Virus record (IMG/VR): IMGVR_UViG_3300005541_000059
Location: 1 to 35,264 of that record
Source: a virus
Length of the DNA stretch: 35,264 nucleotides
Direction: 5' to 3' (one strand)
Positions 20,845 to 29,400 of this stretch are shown here, one piece after another. The stretch's first letter is position 1. The number at the start of each line of letters is the position of its first letter. Made by a program: the position numbers and the translations under genes. Under the pieces are notes generated by a model. It saw only the letters and a program-made list of their open reading frames with translations, was not told the DNA's origin and searched no databases.

Positions 20845-22098
20845 ATGCCAGGACAAGTAGTTGAATCTGTAGTTGCCGGAACAGAGCTGGAACGTGTGTT
20901 GCCGAAAGTGACTACGGTCTTTGAAAGCGATGACACCTTTTTTGGAAATATTAAAAAAAGAGATGTAGAAGTAGTTAGCTATAGAGAGATGCGAGCACCT
21001 ATGGAACTAAGACCAGGTGGTCGTTTTCAATATTTTAATCCCGATGGTGGAGATATGGGCCGCGGTGGTGGTCCTACTTGGGATAAAGCCGTTCTGCGTC
21101 CTGTATTTCTATCAGAGAATATTGAATATACTAAACTAACTCAGTGGTCTACAGATGACCGTAGAAAGTCTGTTATCAACGCAGTCCGTCGTTTGACTGC
21201 GGGAGCTACTGTCGAAATTAAAAGACAGCTAGATGCTCAACTACAAGGTACTGGAACCGGCCAAGTAGGAACTATTACTACTCAGACTACTACTGCTGGA
21301 GTAGATACGTATGTTATGGATGCCGAATTTGGTGCACGGCTAGTAAGATACGATCAAGTAGTGCAGGTTTATGATACTACTTTGGCTACATTTAGAGGAA
21401 AGGGTGTTGTAACGCTATGGGACGTTGAAGCAAAGACTATTAACGTCACTCCAGCAATTACAGGCTCTACAAATACAGATGTATTAGTTGTAGATGGATT
21501 GACTAATCCTACTGCACTCCCTGGATTGTATGGTGTTCCATATCATCATAGTAATGCTAGTACAGGCACTTGGTTGGGTTATGATAGAGCTACAACTCCT
21601 GAAATTCGAGCTAATCGAGTTAATGGAAACGCTAGTGCTCTAACACTGCCACTTCCAAGACTAGCAATCAATAAGATTGGTAATAGAGTTGGTATTGATA
21701 ATAACTTTGATCCTCAGGCTTGGACACATCCTTGTCAAGCTCAGGCTTATGAAGAGATTGGACAGCTAATTTCGATTATCCATAAAGCACCTAAAGATGA
21801 ATCTTTGAATTTGTATTTTGGTGATAACATGCAGCTTGCTGGTGCTCCAATCCGGCAGCATTTTAATTGGTCTAAGAAACGTATTGATTTTATTGTTAGC
21901 TCTGTTTGGGGCCGCGCTGAGATATTGCCTATTGGATTCTATACGAGTGATGGCCGTCGCATCTTTGAACTTCGTGGTAGTTCAGGAGGCGTTGCGGCTG
22001 CTGATATTTTCTATATGGTCGTGGGATTTCAGACCTTCGTGCTCAATCCCGCAGCTTGTGCATATATCGATAATTTGGCTATTCCTTCTGGATACTAA
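20845..22098 (+). CDS. major capsid protein
   Basis: 417 residues. It begins with a helical N-arm and then FGNIKKRDVEVVSYREMRAP and the Gly-rich FNPDGGDMGRGGGPTWDKAV, an E-loop-like part. The long C-terminal half has strands and the helix DPQAWTHPCQAQAYEEIGQL as in HK97-fold coat proteins of short-tailed phages. Its position after the scaffold and before a decoration gene is decisive. It should be the most abundant virion protein. The ATG is ten bases after the scaffold stop. Confidence 0.85.
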   Translation: MPGQVVESVVAGTELERVLPKVTTVFESDDTFFGNIKKRDVEVVSYREMRAPMELRPGGRFQYFNPDGGDMGRGGGPTWDKAVLRPVFLSENIEYTKLTQWSTDDRRKSVINAVRRLTAGATVEIKRQLDAQLQGTGTGQVGTITTQTTTAGVDTYVMDAEFGARLVRYDQVVQVYDTTLATFRGKGVVTLWDVEAKTINVTPAITGSTNTDVLVVDGLTNPTALPGLYGVPYHHSNASTGTWLGYDRATTPEIRANRVNGNASALTLPLPRLAINKIGNRVGIDNNFDPQAWTHPCQAQAYEEIGQLISIIHKAPKDESLNLYFGDNMQLAGAPIRQHFNWSKKRIDFIVSSVWGRAEILPIGFYTSDGRRIFELRGSSGGVAAADIFYMVVGFQTFVLNPAACAYIDNLAIPSGY

Positions 22099-22110
22099 AA
22101 GGAGAATAAA

Positions 22111-22449
22111 ATGAGTGACCAACTCTTTCAGAACATTTCAACTGTTCAATCAGGACTACAGCCTACTCCTATTACAGTTACAGCTGCTGCTACTATTGCA
22201 CCACAGAATTTTCTAACTGTTTTGACTGGTAATACTGCTGTTTCAACTATTATTCCACCTGTTACCGGAGTGCATATGCTAGCTATTATGGCCGGAACGA
22301 CTACTGGTTTTACAACTGGTGGGAATATCGTTGGAGCCACAACTACAGTAGCTAGTAGAGTTTATCTATTCGTATTTAATCCACTAACAGATGCTGGATT
22401 TGCTACAACTGGTGGACATTACTTGCTTGTTAGTTCAACTACGAGCTAG
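22111..22449 (+). CDS. head decoration / fibre-like protein
   Basis: 112 residues, Thr/Val/Ala/Gly-rich beta protein (PITVTAAATIAPQNFLTVLTG...). AAGGAG lies seven bases before the ATG, the strongest site in this area, so high expression is expected. A small beta protein directly behind the coat gene is usually a capsid decoration protein that stabilises the shell. No closer family match can be named. Confidence 0.65.
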   Translation: MSDQLFQNISTVQSGLQPTPITVTAAATIAPQNFLTVLTGNTAVSTIIPPVTGVHMLAIMAGTTTGFTTGGNIVGATTTVASRVYLFVFNPLTDAGFATTGGHYLLVSSTTS

Positions 22450-22455
22450 CGGAGT

Positions 22456-22483
22456 GTGCAGGCTGGAGAAATCTGGCCTGCAC
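22456..22483 (+). repeat. 8-bp stem hairpin GTGCAGGC/GCCTGCAC between capsid and glycosyltransferase genes
   Basis: A perfect stem (22456-22463 with 22476-22483) around a 12 nt loop that carries GGAG, the only ribosome-site-like sequence before the ATG at 22491. No T-run follows. It may reduce read-through and translation after the highly expressed head genes, or protect the upstream mRNA end. Confidence 0.5.
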
Positions 22484-22490
22484 AAATAAA

Positions 22491-23237
22491 ATGAAACAAA
22501 AAAAGATTTTAGTGGGCTTGTCAACTGGTGAACACATTCGTAGGGCTGAGTTTCTGCCATCATTCATAGGCTTGATGCGGCCAGAGAATTGTTTTACAGC
22601 AACAGTTCATGGTCAATCACCTGCTAAATCAAGAAATCTGCTAATAGATAGAGCTATAGAAAATGATTGTACACACATCCTATTGCTCGACGATGATATG
22701 ATTCCTCCGTCAGATACATTGATAAAACTAGTTGAGCACAATAAAGATGTCGTGTCGGCATTATATCTTTTGAGATCATTTCCACATAGACCTGCACTTT
22801 TCGATAAAGCATACGAAAACGGCAAGTGTAAATTCATGTCTCTCACTCCTGAACTTTCAGGACTAGTCGAAGGAGTGAATTGCGGATTAGGCTGTGTTTT
22901 AATTGCAACTAGAGTGTTTGAGAAGATGGAAAGACCTTATGTAAGATTGGGAGAATTAGAACAGGATGAGTGGTGTGATGATGTAGGATTCTTCAACCGA
23001 GTTAAGAAAGCAGGTTTTAAGGTATTTTGTGACCTTGATTGTCCAGTTGGACATATGACTAATTTAACTATTTGGCCGGAAAAAGTTAACGGTGTATGGT
23101 TAACGAATTACAAACATCCTGATGGTAATATTCATATTGCACAGAATATATTAACTGATGCACAGATTAAAGAACAAGAAGAAAAGAATGACGCTTTATC
23201 ATTAAAATCACGCAAACATTCTCTGTCTCACGTTTAG
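22491..23237 (+). CDS. GT-A fold glycosyltransferase (family 2-like)
   Basis: 248 residues. An N-terminal Rossmann-like strand (KILVGLSTGEH), then THILLLDDDMIPP with the DxD metal/nucleotide-sugar motif at D67-D69, and a later EWCDDVGFFNRVKKAGFKVFCDLDCPVGH. This is the usual acceptor-side DD and His of GT-A transferases that act on sugar-nucleotides. It has no membrane segment. Sitting between head genes, it may glycosylate virion proteins or, less likely, modify host surface sugar. No good ribosome site precedes the ATG; a hairpin does. Confidence 0.82.
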   Translation: MKQKKILVGLSTGEHIRRAEFLPSFIGLMRPENCFTATVHGQSPAKSRNLLIDRAIENDCTHILLLDDDMIPPSDTLIKLVEHNKDVVSALYLLRSFPHRPALFDKAYENGKCKFMSLTPELSGLVEGVNCGLGCVLIATRVFEKMERPYVRLGELEQDEWCDDVGFFNRVKKAGFKVFCDLDCPVGHMTNLTIWPEKVNGVWLTNYKHPDGNIHIAQNILTDAQIKEQEEKNDALSLKSRKHSLSHV

Positions 23238-23243
23238 TGAGAT

Positions 23244-23257
23244 CGTGCTAACGCACG
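23244..23257 (+). repeat. CGTGC-TAAC-GCACG mini hairpin before a ribosome site
   Basis: A perfect 5 bp stem with a four-base loop just upstream of GGAGAAGGA and the ATG at 23271. It could hold the ribosome site open or mark an mRNA processing end between the glycosyltransferase and the next virion gene. Confidence 0.4.
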
Positions 23258-23270
23258 GGAGAAGGACAAA

Positions 23271-23984
23271 ATGTCAACAGTAACGATGGACCCAACCCCG
23301 GCATCATTTACACCAATCAATATGTTCGCAATGTTGCGAGCTATGGTGAACAACAATGTGCCATTTCTAACTATTTCTGGAGCACCTGTAAATGGAGCTT
23401 CTGGTTCATTCGCTGGACAAGCTGGTCCTGGAGTCGGATTAGTTGACTATTTGAACGGAATAGAGTATCAGAATACTGGAACTCTAGCATCTCCAGTTTG
23501 GACTAGACAGACTGTTGCCGCAACGGGGTTAACATCGAATCAGATTAATGCTGGTATTATCCAGACTATTACCGGACAGATTAGTGCCGCTAATATTATT
23601 GCAACTACTGCTGGAGCACTAGGACATGCTAATGGTGTTATCATGGTTCCAGCTTGTGCCGCTAAGTCTGTAAACGTTCTATTGTCAGCTACAATAGCTA
23701 TGGACTTTCTAACTGCCGCTTACACGGCTGGTGGAAATACTACGGTTAATATTGGTGGAGGTGGTGCCGCATTGACTGGATTAGTTAATACAACTACATT
23801 CATTCAGGCCGCAAGCGACGTAATCATCAACTTGGTTCCACTCGCAGCAACAAATCTTAGTTATGTAACTGGTGCTAATAGTTTGAATCTAGTGACTAGT
23901 ATTGCTCCGACTAATCCAGGGACTGCTGCTGGAGTAATTAACTATCAAGTAACCTATCAGACAATTCCTGCTCTGATTGACTAG
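23271..23984 (+). CDS. virion structural protein, Ala/Thr/Gly-rich
   Basis: 237 residues with beta-rich, low-charge sequence (GASGSFAGQAGPGVGLVDYLNG, then GNTTVNIGGGGAALTGLVNTT). Composition and position between head and connector genes fit a head fibre or decoration protein. GAGAAGGA lies six bases before the ATG. No domain recognised. Confidence 0.66.
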   Translation: MSTVTMDPTPASFTPINMFAMLRAMVNNNVPFLTISGAPVNGASGSFAGQAGPGVGLVDYLNGIEYQNTGTLASPVWTRQTVAATGLTSNQINAGIIQTITGQISAANIIATTAGALGHANGVIMVPACAAKSVNVLLSATIAMDFLTAAYTAGGNTTVNIGGGGAALTGLVNTTTFIQAASDVIINLVPLAATNLSYVTGANSLNLVTSIAPTNPGTAAGVINYQVTYQTIPALID

Positions 23985-24002
23985 TTTTTGGAGTTCTGAA
24001 GG

Positions 24003-24533
24003 ATGGAGCTAAGAGAGAGCATCGAGTCGATAAATTCACGATTATCTGATGAGTTTGGAAGAGATATAGGCGACGGACGGCCGTTTTATCGTGTAGTTTG
24101 GAGTGATGATCAATTTGAGAAAAGAATAACTACGCATACACATTTTGGAGATGAGCTAATTCATCCAGAAGTTAGATTGTTGCCAAAATATAAACAATAT
24201 ATTCAGCATAGATACGTCTTAGAACGGCTAACTCCTATTGTGGGAGAGACTGATCTTGTAGATAAAATAGCATATGAAGTTGTATGGACATTTCAGGATA
24301 AAAAAGGCAATTATCTACCGCCTTGGTTTGAAGCGTGTAAATTTATAGTTGAGAATATTCTTATGAATCTAGGAGCTAAGAATTACTATGCTAAATATAA
24401 GGATATTATGGATGAAGAGCACTACTTAGCTGAAGTCCAAAAAATGCAAGACGAACTTTTTGGTAATGAGACGGACGTTGGAGATCACTTAGCGTATGGG
24501 ACAGGAGTTGTAGTTCCTGGAAGGATTAATTAA
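24003..24533 (+). CDS. conserved structural protein (head-tail region)
   Basis: 176 residues. PFYRVVWSDDQFEKRI, LPKYKQYIQHRYVLERL and VWTFQDKKGNYLPPWFEACKF form a pattern I know from podovirus-like morphogenesis regions without assigned role. GGAG nine bases before the ATG; the stop is coupled to the next gene by TAATG. It is probably a connector or virion accessory. Confidence 0.7.
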   Translation: MELRESIESINSRLSDEFGRDIGDGRPFYRVVWSDDQFEKRITTHTHFGDELIHPEVRLLPKYKQYIQHRYVLERLTPIVGETDLVDKIAYEVVWTFQDKKGNYLPPWFEACKFIVENILMNLGAKNYYAKYKDIMDEEHYLAEVQKMQDELFGNETDVGDHLAYGTGVVVPGRIN

Positions 24534-25252
24534 TGGCTGAAGTTGGAGCACCGATCATTGCTGGAAATACCCCATTAGAATTTACTAATAGTTTCTTGAA
24601 TAGCCGCAGGCTAGTTCGAGCTCAGAAAAATCCGATGGATAAATGTACTATTATTAGTATTTATCCTAGGGAGATTAATGAAGTTAAACATACGATTGAG
24701 CCAGGACATTTTCATATTGAAGCTGGAACGTTTGAGAATCCTTCAATCCTAATAGTTGGTTCTAGCTCATGGTTTAAGGATATTGACGTGGCACAGCCTA
24801 TGATAGAGATTCCAAATAGTAGTATACAAATAGCTGAATCTATCATTAAAGATTATGCGGGCAGTTTGCTCGGCGTCACTCCGGATGTTGGGCCAGGGTT
24901 GTTTTTTGTTTTGGGAGAATATAAGATTTTAGATATTAAAATGAAATATAAGAATGAGTTAGATAGAGCTAATGAGAAACAGATACGATGGTATCAAATA
25001 CTAGTTCGTCTTGCAGATAGTTTGTGGGCTCGGAGTAATGGAAACCCATTGGTGATTTCAGATGATGCTAGATTAGCCGCAAGGAGCTTACATCAAAATG
25101 ATAAACCGTGGCTGAAAGATTTTGCTGCTATTCAACGAGTGCCTTGCCGCTTCTGTGGAAATTTAAGAGATCCCGCGTTCCCAATCTGCGCTGCTTGTAA
25201 GGCAATAGAACCTACGCATCCACTCGCCAAAGAGATAAAGTTTGCTATATGA
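24533..25252 (+). CDS. conserved head-tail region protein with C-terminal zinc ribbon
   Basis: 239 residues. The body (KCTIISIYPREI, FHIEAGTFENPSILIVGSSSW, SIQIAESIIKDY, PGLFFVLGEY, WARSNGNPLVISDDARLAA) matches a conserved uncultured-phage protein type found beside connector genes. The C-terminus carries C205/C208 and C219/C222, a zinc ribbon. TAATG start; ATGA overlap with the next gene. Function not established; a connector-associated virion protein is likely. Confidence 0.7.
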   Translation: MAEVGAPIIAGNTPLEFTNSFLNSRRLVRAQKNPMDKCTIISIYPREINEVKHTIEPGHFHIEAGTFENPSILIVGSSSWFKDIDVAQPMIEIPNSSIQIAESIIKDYAGSLLGVTPDVGPGLFFVLGEYKILDIKMKYKNELDRANEKQIRWYQILVRLADSLWARSNGNPLVISDDARLAARSLHQNDKPWLKDFAAIQRVPCRFCGNLRDPAFPICAACKAIEPTHPLAKEIKFAI

Positions 25253-25605
25253 GCATAACAGCATCTCGGACAGTCCAGATTCAATATTCAGGAGACATGA
25301 GTTCTCAGATAATTAATTCTGCTATTGACAATACAACAGCATTCGGTGAAACAGATACAGATACTCTAGCAATTGGAGCTAACACAATAACAGCACCGGT
25401 AGTATCTGGATTGACTATTTCAGGATTAACCATAATACCACCTGCCGGAAATGTCAATCTGATAATACTCAAGGGAGTAACTGGCGACGTTGGAGTGCCA
25501 TTACATAAAACGGACCCGACTTCTATAGCATTGGATTCTACATTTGTTAGTTTAGTATTGACAGTTACTGTTGCAGTAGTCGGAGTTCGTTTGATTTGGA
25601 CGTAA
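25249..25605 (+). CDS. small beta-rich virion protein
   Basis: 118 residues: MSITASRTVQIQYSGDMSSQ, then ITIPPAGNVNLIILKGVTGD-like strands and LHKTDPTSIALD, ending VRLIWT. This pattern recurs in podovirus-like phages between connector genes and is thought to be structural. It is the likely partner of the adaptor that follows. ATGA coupling with the gene upstream. Confidence 0.68.
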   Translation: MSITASRTVQIQYSGDMSSQIINSAIDNTTAFGETDTDTLAIGANTITAPVVSGLTISGLTIIPPAGNVNLIILKGVTGDVGVPLHKTDPTSIALDSTFVSLVLTVTVAVVGVRLIWT

Positions 25606-25608
25606 TTC

Positions 25609-26322
25609 ATGCCAAGACCTAGTGACATCATTACGACCGTATCAGGACTCATGAATGACAGTGCACAAACACTTTACACGAATGCTGTTTGTTTGCCATT
25701 TCTGAATCTTGCATTAGATGAACTTCAAGAAATTTACGAGCAGAATGGATTGCCAATCACCAACGAAACGAGTGCTGCTATAACGATTCTATCATCGAGT
25801 GCTAACACTAAGATAATAACAGATATAGGATTTGATACAGTTCCGGCTCTTCCGTCCGATTTGATAGAAATCCAAGATCTATGGGAATCACCAACTGGAT
25901 TGAATAAATGGACTGAAATGGTGAAAAAAGAATTTATTCCTAACTATCTAAAAGATGGGACCCAAATCTCTCAGTTTTTGATTTGGGCATGGGAGCACGG
26001 ACGAATCAAGGTGGTTACAGCTAATCAGAATAATGATATTAAGATAGATTATACTGCTTCGATATTTAACACTCCTATTCAAATCAAAGATATTGCTGTG
26101 AGTCTGCCATTTACGAATATAAAAACTTATTTAGAGTACAAAACAACGGCCCTATGCAGTATGTTTATTGCTGAAAACGAGACTAGAGCACAAGCTTTAG
26201 ACAGTCTTGCAGGAACCGCATTGAATAGAGCACTCGGGATTCCGATCAAAGGTATGCAATCTGTAGTTACGAGAAGACGGCCGTTTCGACATTCGTTTAA
26301 ACATCGCGGAATAAGCTATTAG
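25609..26322 (+). CDS. head-to-tail adaptor protein
   Basis: 237 residues. A helical N-terminus (PSDIITTVSGLMND) and FLNLALDELQEIYEQNGLP begin the adaptor pattern; it ends with a helix of repeated Leu/Ala and a basic tail RRRPFRHSFKHRG. This all-helical pattern is that of the ring that joins portal and tail in P22- and T7-like viruses (gp4/gp11-like). Position directly before the nozzle gene supports it. No residue proves the family. Confidence 0.72.
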   Translation: MPRPSDIITTVSGLMNDSAQTLYTNAVCLPFLNLALDELQEIYEQNGLPITNETSAAITILSSSANTKIITDIGFDTVPALPSDLIEIQDLWESPTGLNKWTEMVKKEFIPNYLKDGTQISQFLIWAWEHGRIKVVTANQNNDIKIDYTASIFNTPIQIKDIAVSLPFTNIKTYLEYKTTALCSMFIAENETRAQALDSLAGTALNRALGIPIKGMQSVVTRRRPFRHSFKHRGISY

Positions 26323-26324
26323 CC

Positions 26325-27845
26325 ATGTCTCCAGTCAGAGATCATCAAGGAATAACATTAGCAACATTTAATGGTTTGTGGAATAGGGGAGATCCAGATA
26401 CAACTCCTATCGACCATTTTAGTGATTGCAATAACATCAGATTTATAGGAAATTCATTCAAATGGCGAGACGGGATAGGAATATCGCAAAATGTAGCCGT
26501 TCCGCTCTACAATATTAAGAGAATCTACAACTATCCTACACAGACTGCGAATACGTTGTTAGTTCTAACCTGGGATGGAACTACTGGAATCATCTATCAT
26601 GTAGTTTCTTCGATTTTAACATATTCAATACTAACAATCATTGGAATGGAAGATTTTGCTTTTGTTCCTTATGCTGGTAGAGCATTCATCTCTCCTTTTT
26701 CATCTATTATAGTTGGAACCAATGTTATTGAGGTTGGTTTAGCTAATCAATTCTTATATGTTTACGCTGGTGACGGAACGGCCGCTAGGAAGGCTGCTGG
26801 TTCTGGAATGACTGGAACCATGACAGTAGCTTTTGGGGCCGCTGGACATACAGATCCAGGATTACATATATTTGGATTCGTATCACAAACTATTTCTGGT
26901 TATAATGCTCCTCCAGGTATTTTAACTAGCTTTACGACAGTTGCTGCTAGCTCTGTATCTTTTGGAAGCATTCCAACATCAGGTGATCCAACTGTTGTTA
27001 AACGATTACTTGTTTCGTCGAAGGCTATTGATCCAACTGTATTTGCTGCAAGTCCAGATTTGACTGGATATGAACTCTTTTTTGTTCCAAATGGAGTTAT
27101 TAACGATAACACTTCAACATTCTTGAATAATATATCATTTTATGACGCCGATTTGCTGGCTGATGCATCTAATCTTTTATCAAATTATACAGCAATTCCT
27201 GCTGGAGCCTCATTGAGTTTATATCATGAAAGACTATGTTTAGCGGCTACAGCTACAGACATATCTTTAATGTTAGTTTCTCAACCAGGTGAACCTGAAG
27301 CCATTAATCAGATTACCGGTCTTATCGTAGTACCGCTAGATGGAAATCCAATTACTAATGCTCAAGAAATGAGAGATGTTCTATATGTATTTAAGAGAGC
27401 TAGAACCATAGCATATGCTGATAATGGAGGAGATCCTGTTTCTTGGCCGTCCACAATTATTGACAATGCTTTAGGAACTTGTGTTCATGGAATAGCTACT
27501 GTTTTAGACTCCGGAAGTTCATCAATCGACTATTTGATCATCTGCACATATCAAGGGATTAGTCAATTTAATGGAAAATACGTAGTTCCTGAACTTTCAT
27601 GGAAGGTTGAAGGTTTTTGGAAGACTCTTGATCGTACTAAATTCAATATTATACAGATAATTAATGCTCCGATTCAAAAAGAGATATATGTTGTATTGCC
27701 AACTAGGAATATGTTAATTGGAAATTATGCAAATGGAATGGACTGGAAGAATATTAGGTGGAGTCCTTGGTCATTTTCGATGCCAGTTAATTCTGTTGCC
27801 GTTCAGAATATTTCTGATATTATTCTTGGGATGAATCTAACGTAA
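26325..27845 (+). CDS. tail nozzle / DNA stabilisation protein, beta-propeller-like
   Basis: 506 residues. The start (HQGITLATFNGLWNRGDPDT, then DCNNIRFIGNSFKWRDGI) is the typical opening of phage nozzle proteins, in which ...NGLW...P..F....N....R.G marks the first propeller strand. Repeated W/Y strands run to the end, with YHERLCLAA in the middle, another nozzle hallmark. The protein closes the tail tube below the adaptor (P22 gp10-like). It is adjacent to the adaptor (two bases) and overlaps the next gene by TAATG. Confidence 0.75.
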   Translation: MSPVRDHQGITLATFNGLWNRGDPDTTPIDHFSDCNNIRFIGNSFKWRDGIGISQNVAVPLYNIKRIYNYPTQTANTLLVLTWDGTTGIIYHVVSSILTYSILTIIGMEDFAFVPYAGRAFISPFSSIIVGTNVIEVGLANQFLYVYAGDGTAARKAAGSGMTGTMTVAFGAAGHTDPGLHIFGFVSQTISGYNAPPGILTSFTTVAASSVSFGSIPTSGDPTVVKRLLVSSKAIDPTVFAASPDLTGYELFFVPNGVINDNTSTFLNNISFYDADLLADASNLLSNYTAIPAGASLSLYHERLCLAATATDISLMLVSQPGEPEAINQITGLIVVPLDGNPITNAQEMRDVLYVFKRARTIAYADNGGDPVSWPSTIIDNALGTCVHGIATVLDSGSSSIDYLIICTYQGISQFNGKYVVPELSWKVEGFWKTLDRTKFNIIQIINAPIQKEIYVVLPTRNMLIGNYANGMDWKNIRWSPWSFSMPVNSVAVQNISDIILGMNLT

Positions 27846-29086
27846 TGCCAACAGTAACATTAACTCTTGGTGGAGCCTCTCAAGATCATTGTGTTACTCC
27901 ACCATTTTCTAATTATTGGAACTCAACAACAATTATTGGAAATTCAGTTTCACTTAATAACATAGTTTTACAAATTGTTGAAGCAAACACATTTCTTCCT
28001 ACATTTGCTTCTATCATATCTGCTACTTTAAATATTACTACTGCCTTTGCTGGACATACTACTTCATCAACTGAAATCTTTTTATATGCAGCACTTAATG
28101 CTACTGATTTTGAGACTTCATTAGCATTTATAATTGGTTCATATGGTGTTCTAAATAAGCCATATGGAACATATGCAATTCCTCTTACTCACGATCCAGC
28201 TTGGCCATATGCTGCTCAATATCCTTATATTGGTTATCTTATAAATGGATATAGCTCTAATTCTCAAATTGGTATAACATCTGCGAACGTAGTTATAGTC
28301 TATAATAGTATTGATGTCACGGCAATCACACCCACGAACGGCCCGATTAAAGGTGGAACTCCTATCGTTATTTCAGGTGATGGATTCTCAACAGTTAGCT
28401 CTGTCACATTTGACGGCATTGCGGCTACATCAGTAGTAGTAGTTAATTCTAATACTATTACTTGCATAACACCTCCGCACGCAACTGGTGTTTATATAGA
28501 TGTTGTTATTACTGCAACTGATGGTTCTATAGCAACTCTTCCAGCTTCCTATCAGTATAGAAATGTCCCATTTTCGTGGACTATTAATGGGATTCCATCA
28601 ATCGCTGGAAATCCTCCAACGGTTCCATTAGATTATAATAATCCAATCAATATTGTAACTACTGGTCCGAATGGAGTTCCAACTGGAGTGATTTCTCCTG
28701 GTGCAATTCCTGTTCCGGATGGGATAACTACACCGATATATATTACGTACACTCCTATATCTGGTTCTCCTATAACAATAGAAGTTCCTTCATTACCTCC
28801 TGGAATTGATCCAACTACTCCAATTCCTCCAGGAACTATTCCAACTCTTCCGCTTCTTCCTGGTATAAATCCTAGTATTCCTGTAGTTTTATCTGGCACC
28901 CCGACGGAGTTTTCAGGAACTGTAGCATTAGGATTATTTACTATCACGATAGTTAATGGTGCCGGAATTTATGTTATCACTCCTGGGAATACAGCAGATA
29001 CGCTGTATGTGAATAGTCCAATTAATAATACTACTGCTCAAGTGAAATTTCCAGATCCATTCGTCAAAACAGCTTTTATCCCATAA
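27845..29086 (+). CDS. tail appendage protein with IPT/TIG domain and Pro-rich repeats
   Basis: 413 residues. After a beta-rich N-terminal half, residues about 158-240 are an IPT/TIG Ig-like domain (TAITPTNGPIKGGTPIVISG, then SVTFDGIAA). From 240 on is a Pro/Thr/Ile-rich section with repeated PPGI/PPGT motifs near 310-350 and a C-terminal beta segment. Such proteins form tail fibres or appendages and bind host surface sugars. TAATG coupling to the nozzle gene suggests it is built into the tail. Confidence 0.75.
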   Translation: MPTVTLTLGGASQDHCVTPPFSNYWNSTTIIGNSVSLNNIVLQIVEANTFLPTFASIISATLNITTAFAGHTTSSTEIFLYAALNATDFETSLAFIIGSYGVLNKPYGTYAIPLTHDPAWPYAAQYPYIGYLINGYSSNSQIGITSANVVIVYNSIDVTAITPTNGPIKGGTPIVISGDGFSTVSSVTFDGIAATSVVVVNSNTITCITPPHATGVYIDVVITATDGSIATLPASYQYRNVPFSWTINGIPSIAGNPPTVPLDYNNPINIVTTGPNGVPTGVISPGAIPVPDGITTPIYITYTPISGSPITIEVPSLPPGIDPTTPIPPGTIPTLPLLPGINPSIPVVLSGTPTEFSGTVALGLFTITIVNGAGIYVITPGNTADTLYVNSPINNTTAQVKFPDPFVKTAFIP

Positions 29087-29089
29087 GAA

Positions 29090-29395
29090 ATGGCCAAGAA
29101 AGCTACAGTCACAGACGAACAAGTAATTAATCATTATGGCGCTGTTAGATTACGTGTTAATGGCTCAGGAAATCTTTTAATGACACTGTTCAGCTTTGAT
29201 GAGGTTAGGAATAATATTCTAGTGCCAGTTCCATTACAGACTACAACAAGTACAGAGCCAAATAGATTAAGTAACTTTACTCAGCAGAGAGCTAAGTTGA
29301 TGATTAGTACGCAGAATATAAATGAAACATTTCAAATCTCTAAAATTATAGTATTTGTCAAGCCAGTAGCAAAATCATTCCCAGAAACTAGCTAA
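29090..29395 (+). CDS. conserved tail-region protein
   Basis: 101 residues, AVRLRVNGSGNLLMTLFSFD and VPLQTTTSTEPNRLSNFTQQ, ending QISKIIVFVKPVAKSFPETS. Short strands separated by polar loops suggest a small beta protein that sits between appendage genes. Similar small proteins occur beside tail fibre genes in podovirus-like phages. No function named. Confidence 0.66.
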   Translation: MAKKATVTDEQVINHYGAVRLRVNGSGNLLMTLFSFDEVRNNILVPVPLQTTTSTEPNRLSNFTQQRAKLMISTQNINETFQISKIIVFVKPVAKSFPETS

Positions 29396-29400
29396 CTGAA

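Noticed and set aside
22456-22483. Hairpin after the decoration gene as an intrinsic terminator
   Set aside because: No T-run follows the stem, and the operon must continue into essential tail genes.
28633-28947. Gly/Val/Ile-rich minus-strand frame
   Set aside because: It is the complement of the Pro-rich repeat section of the IPT/TIG gene.
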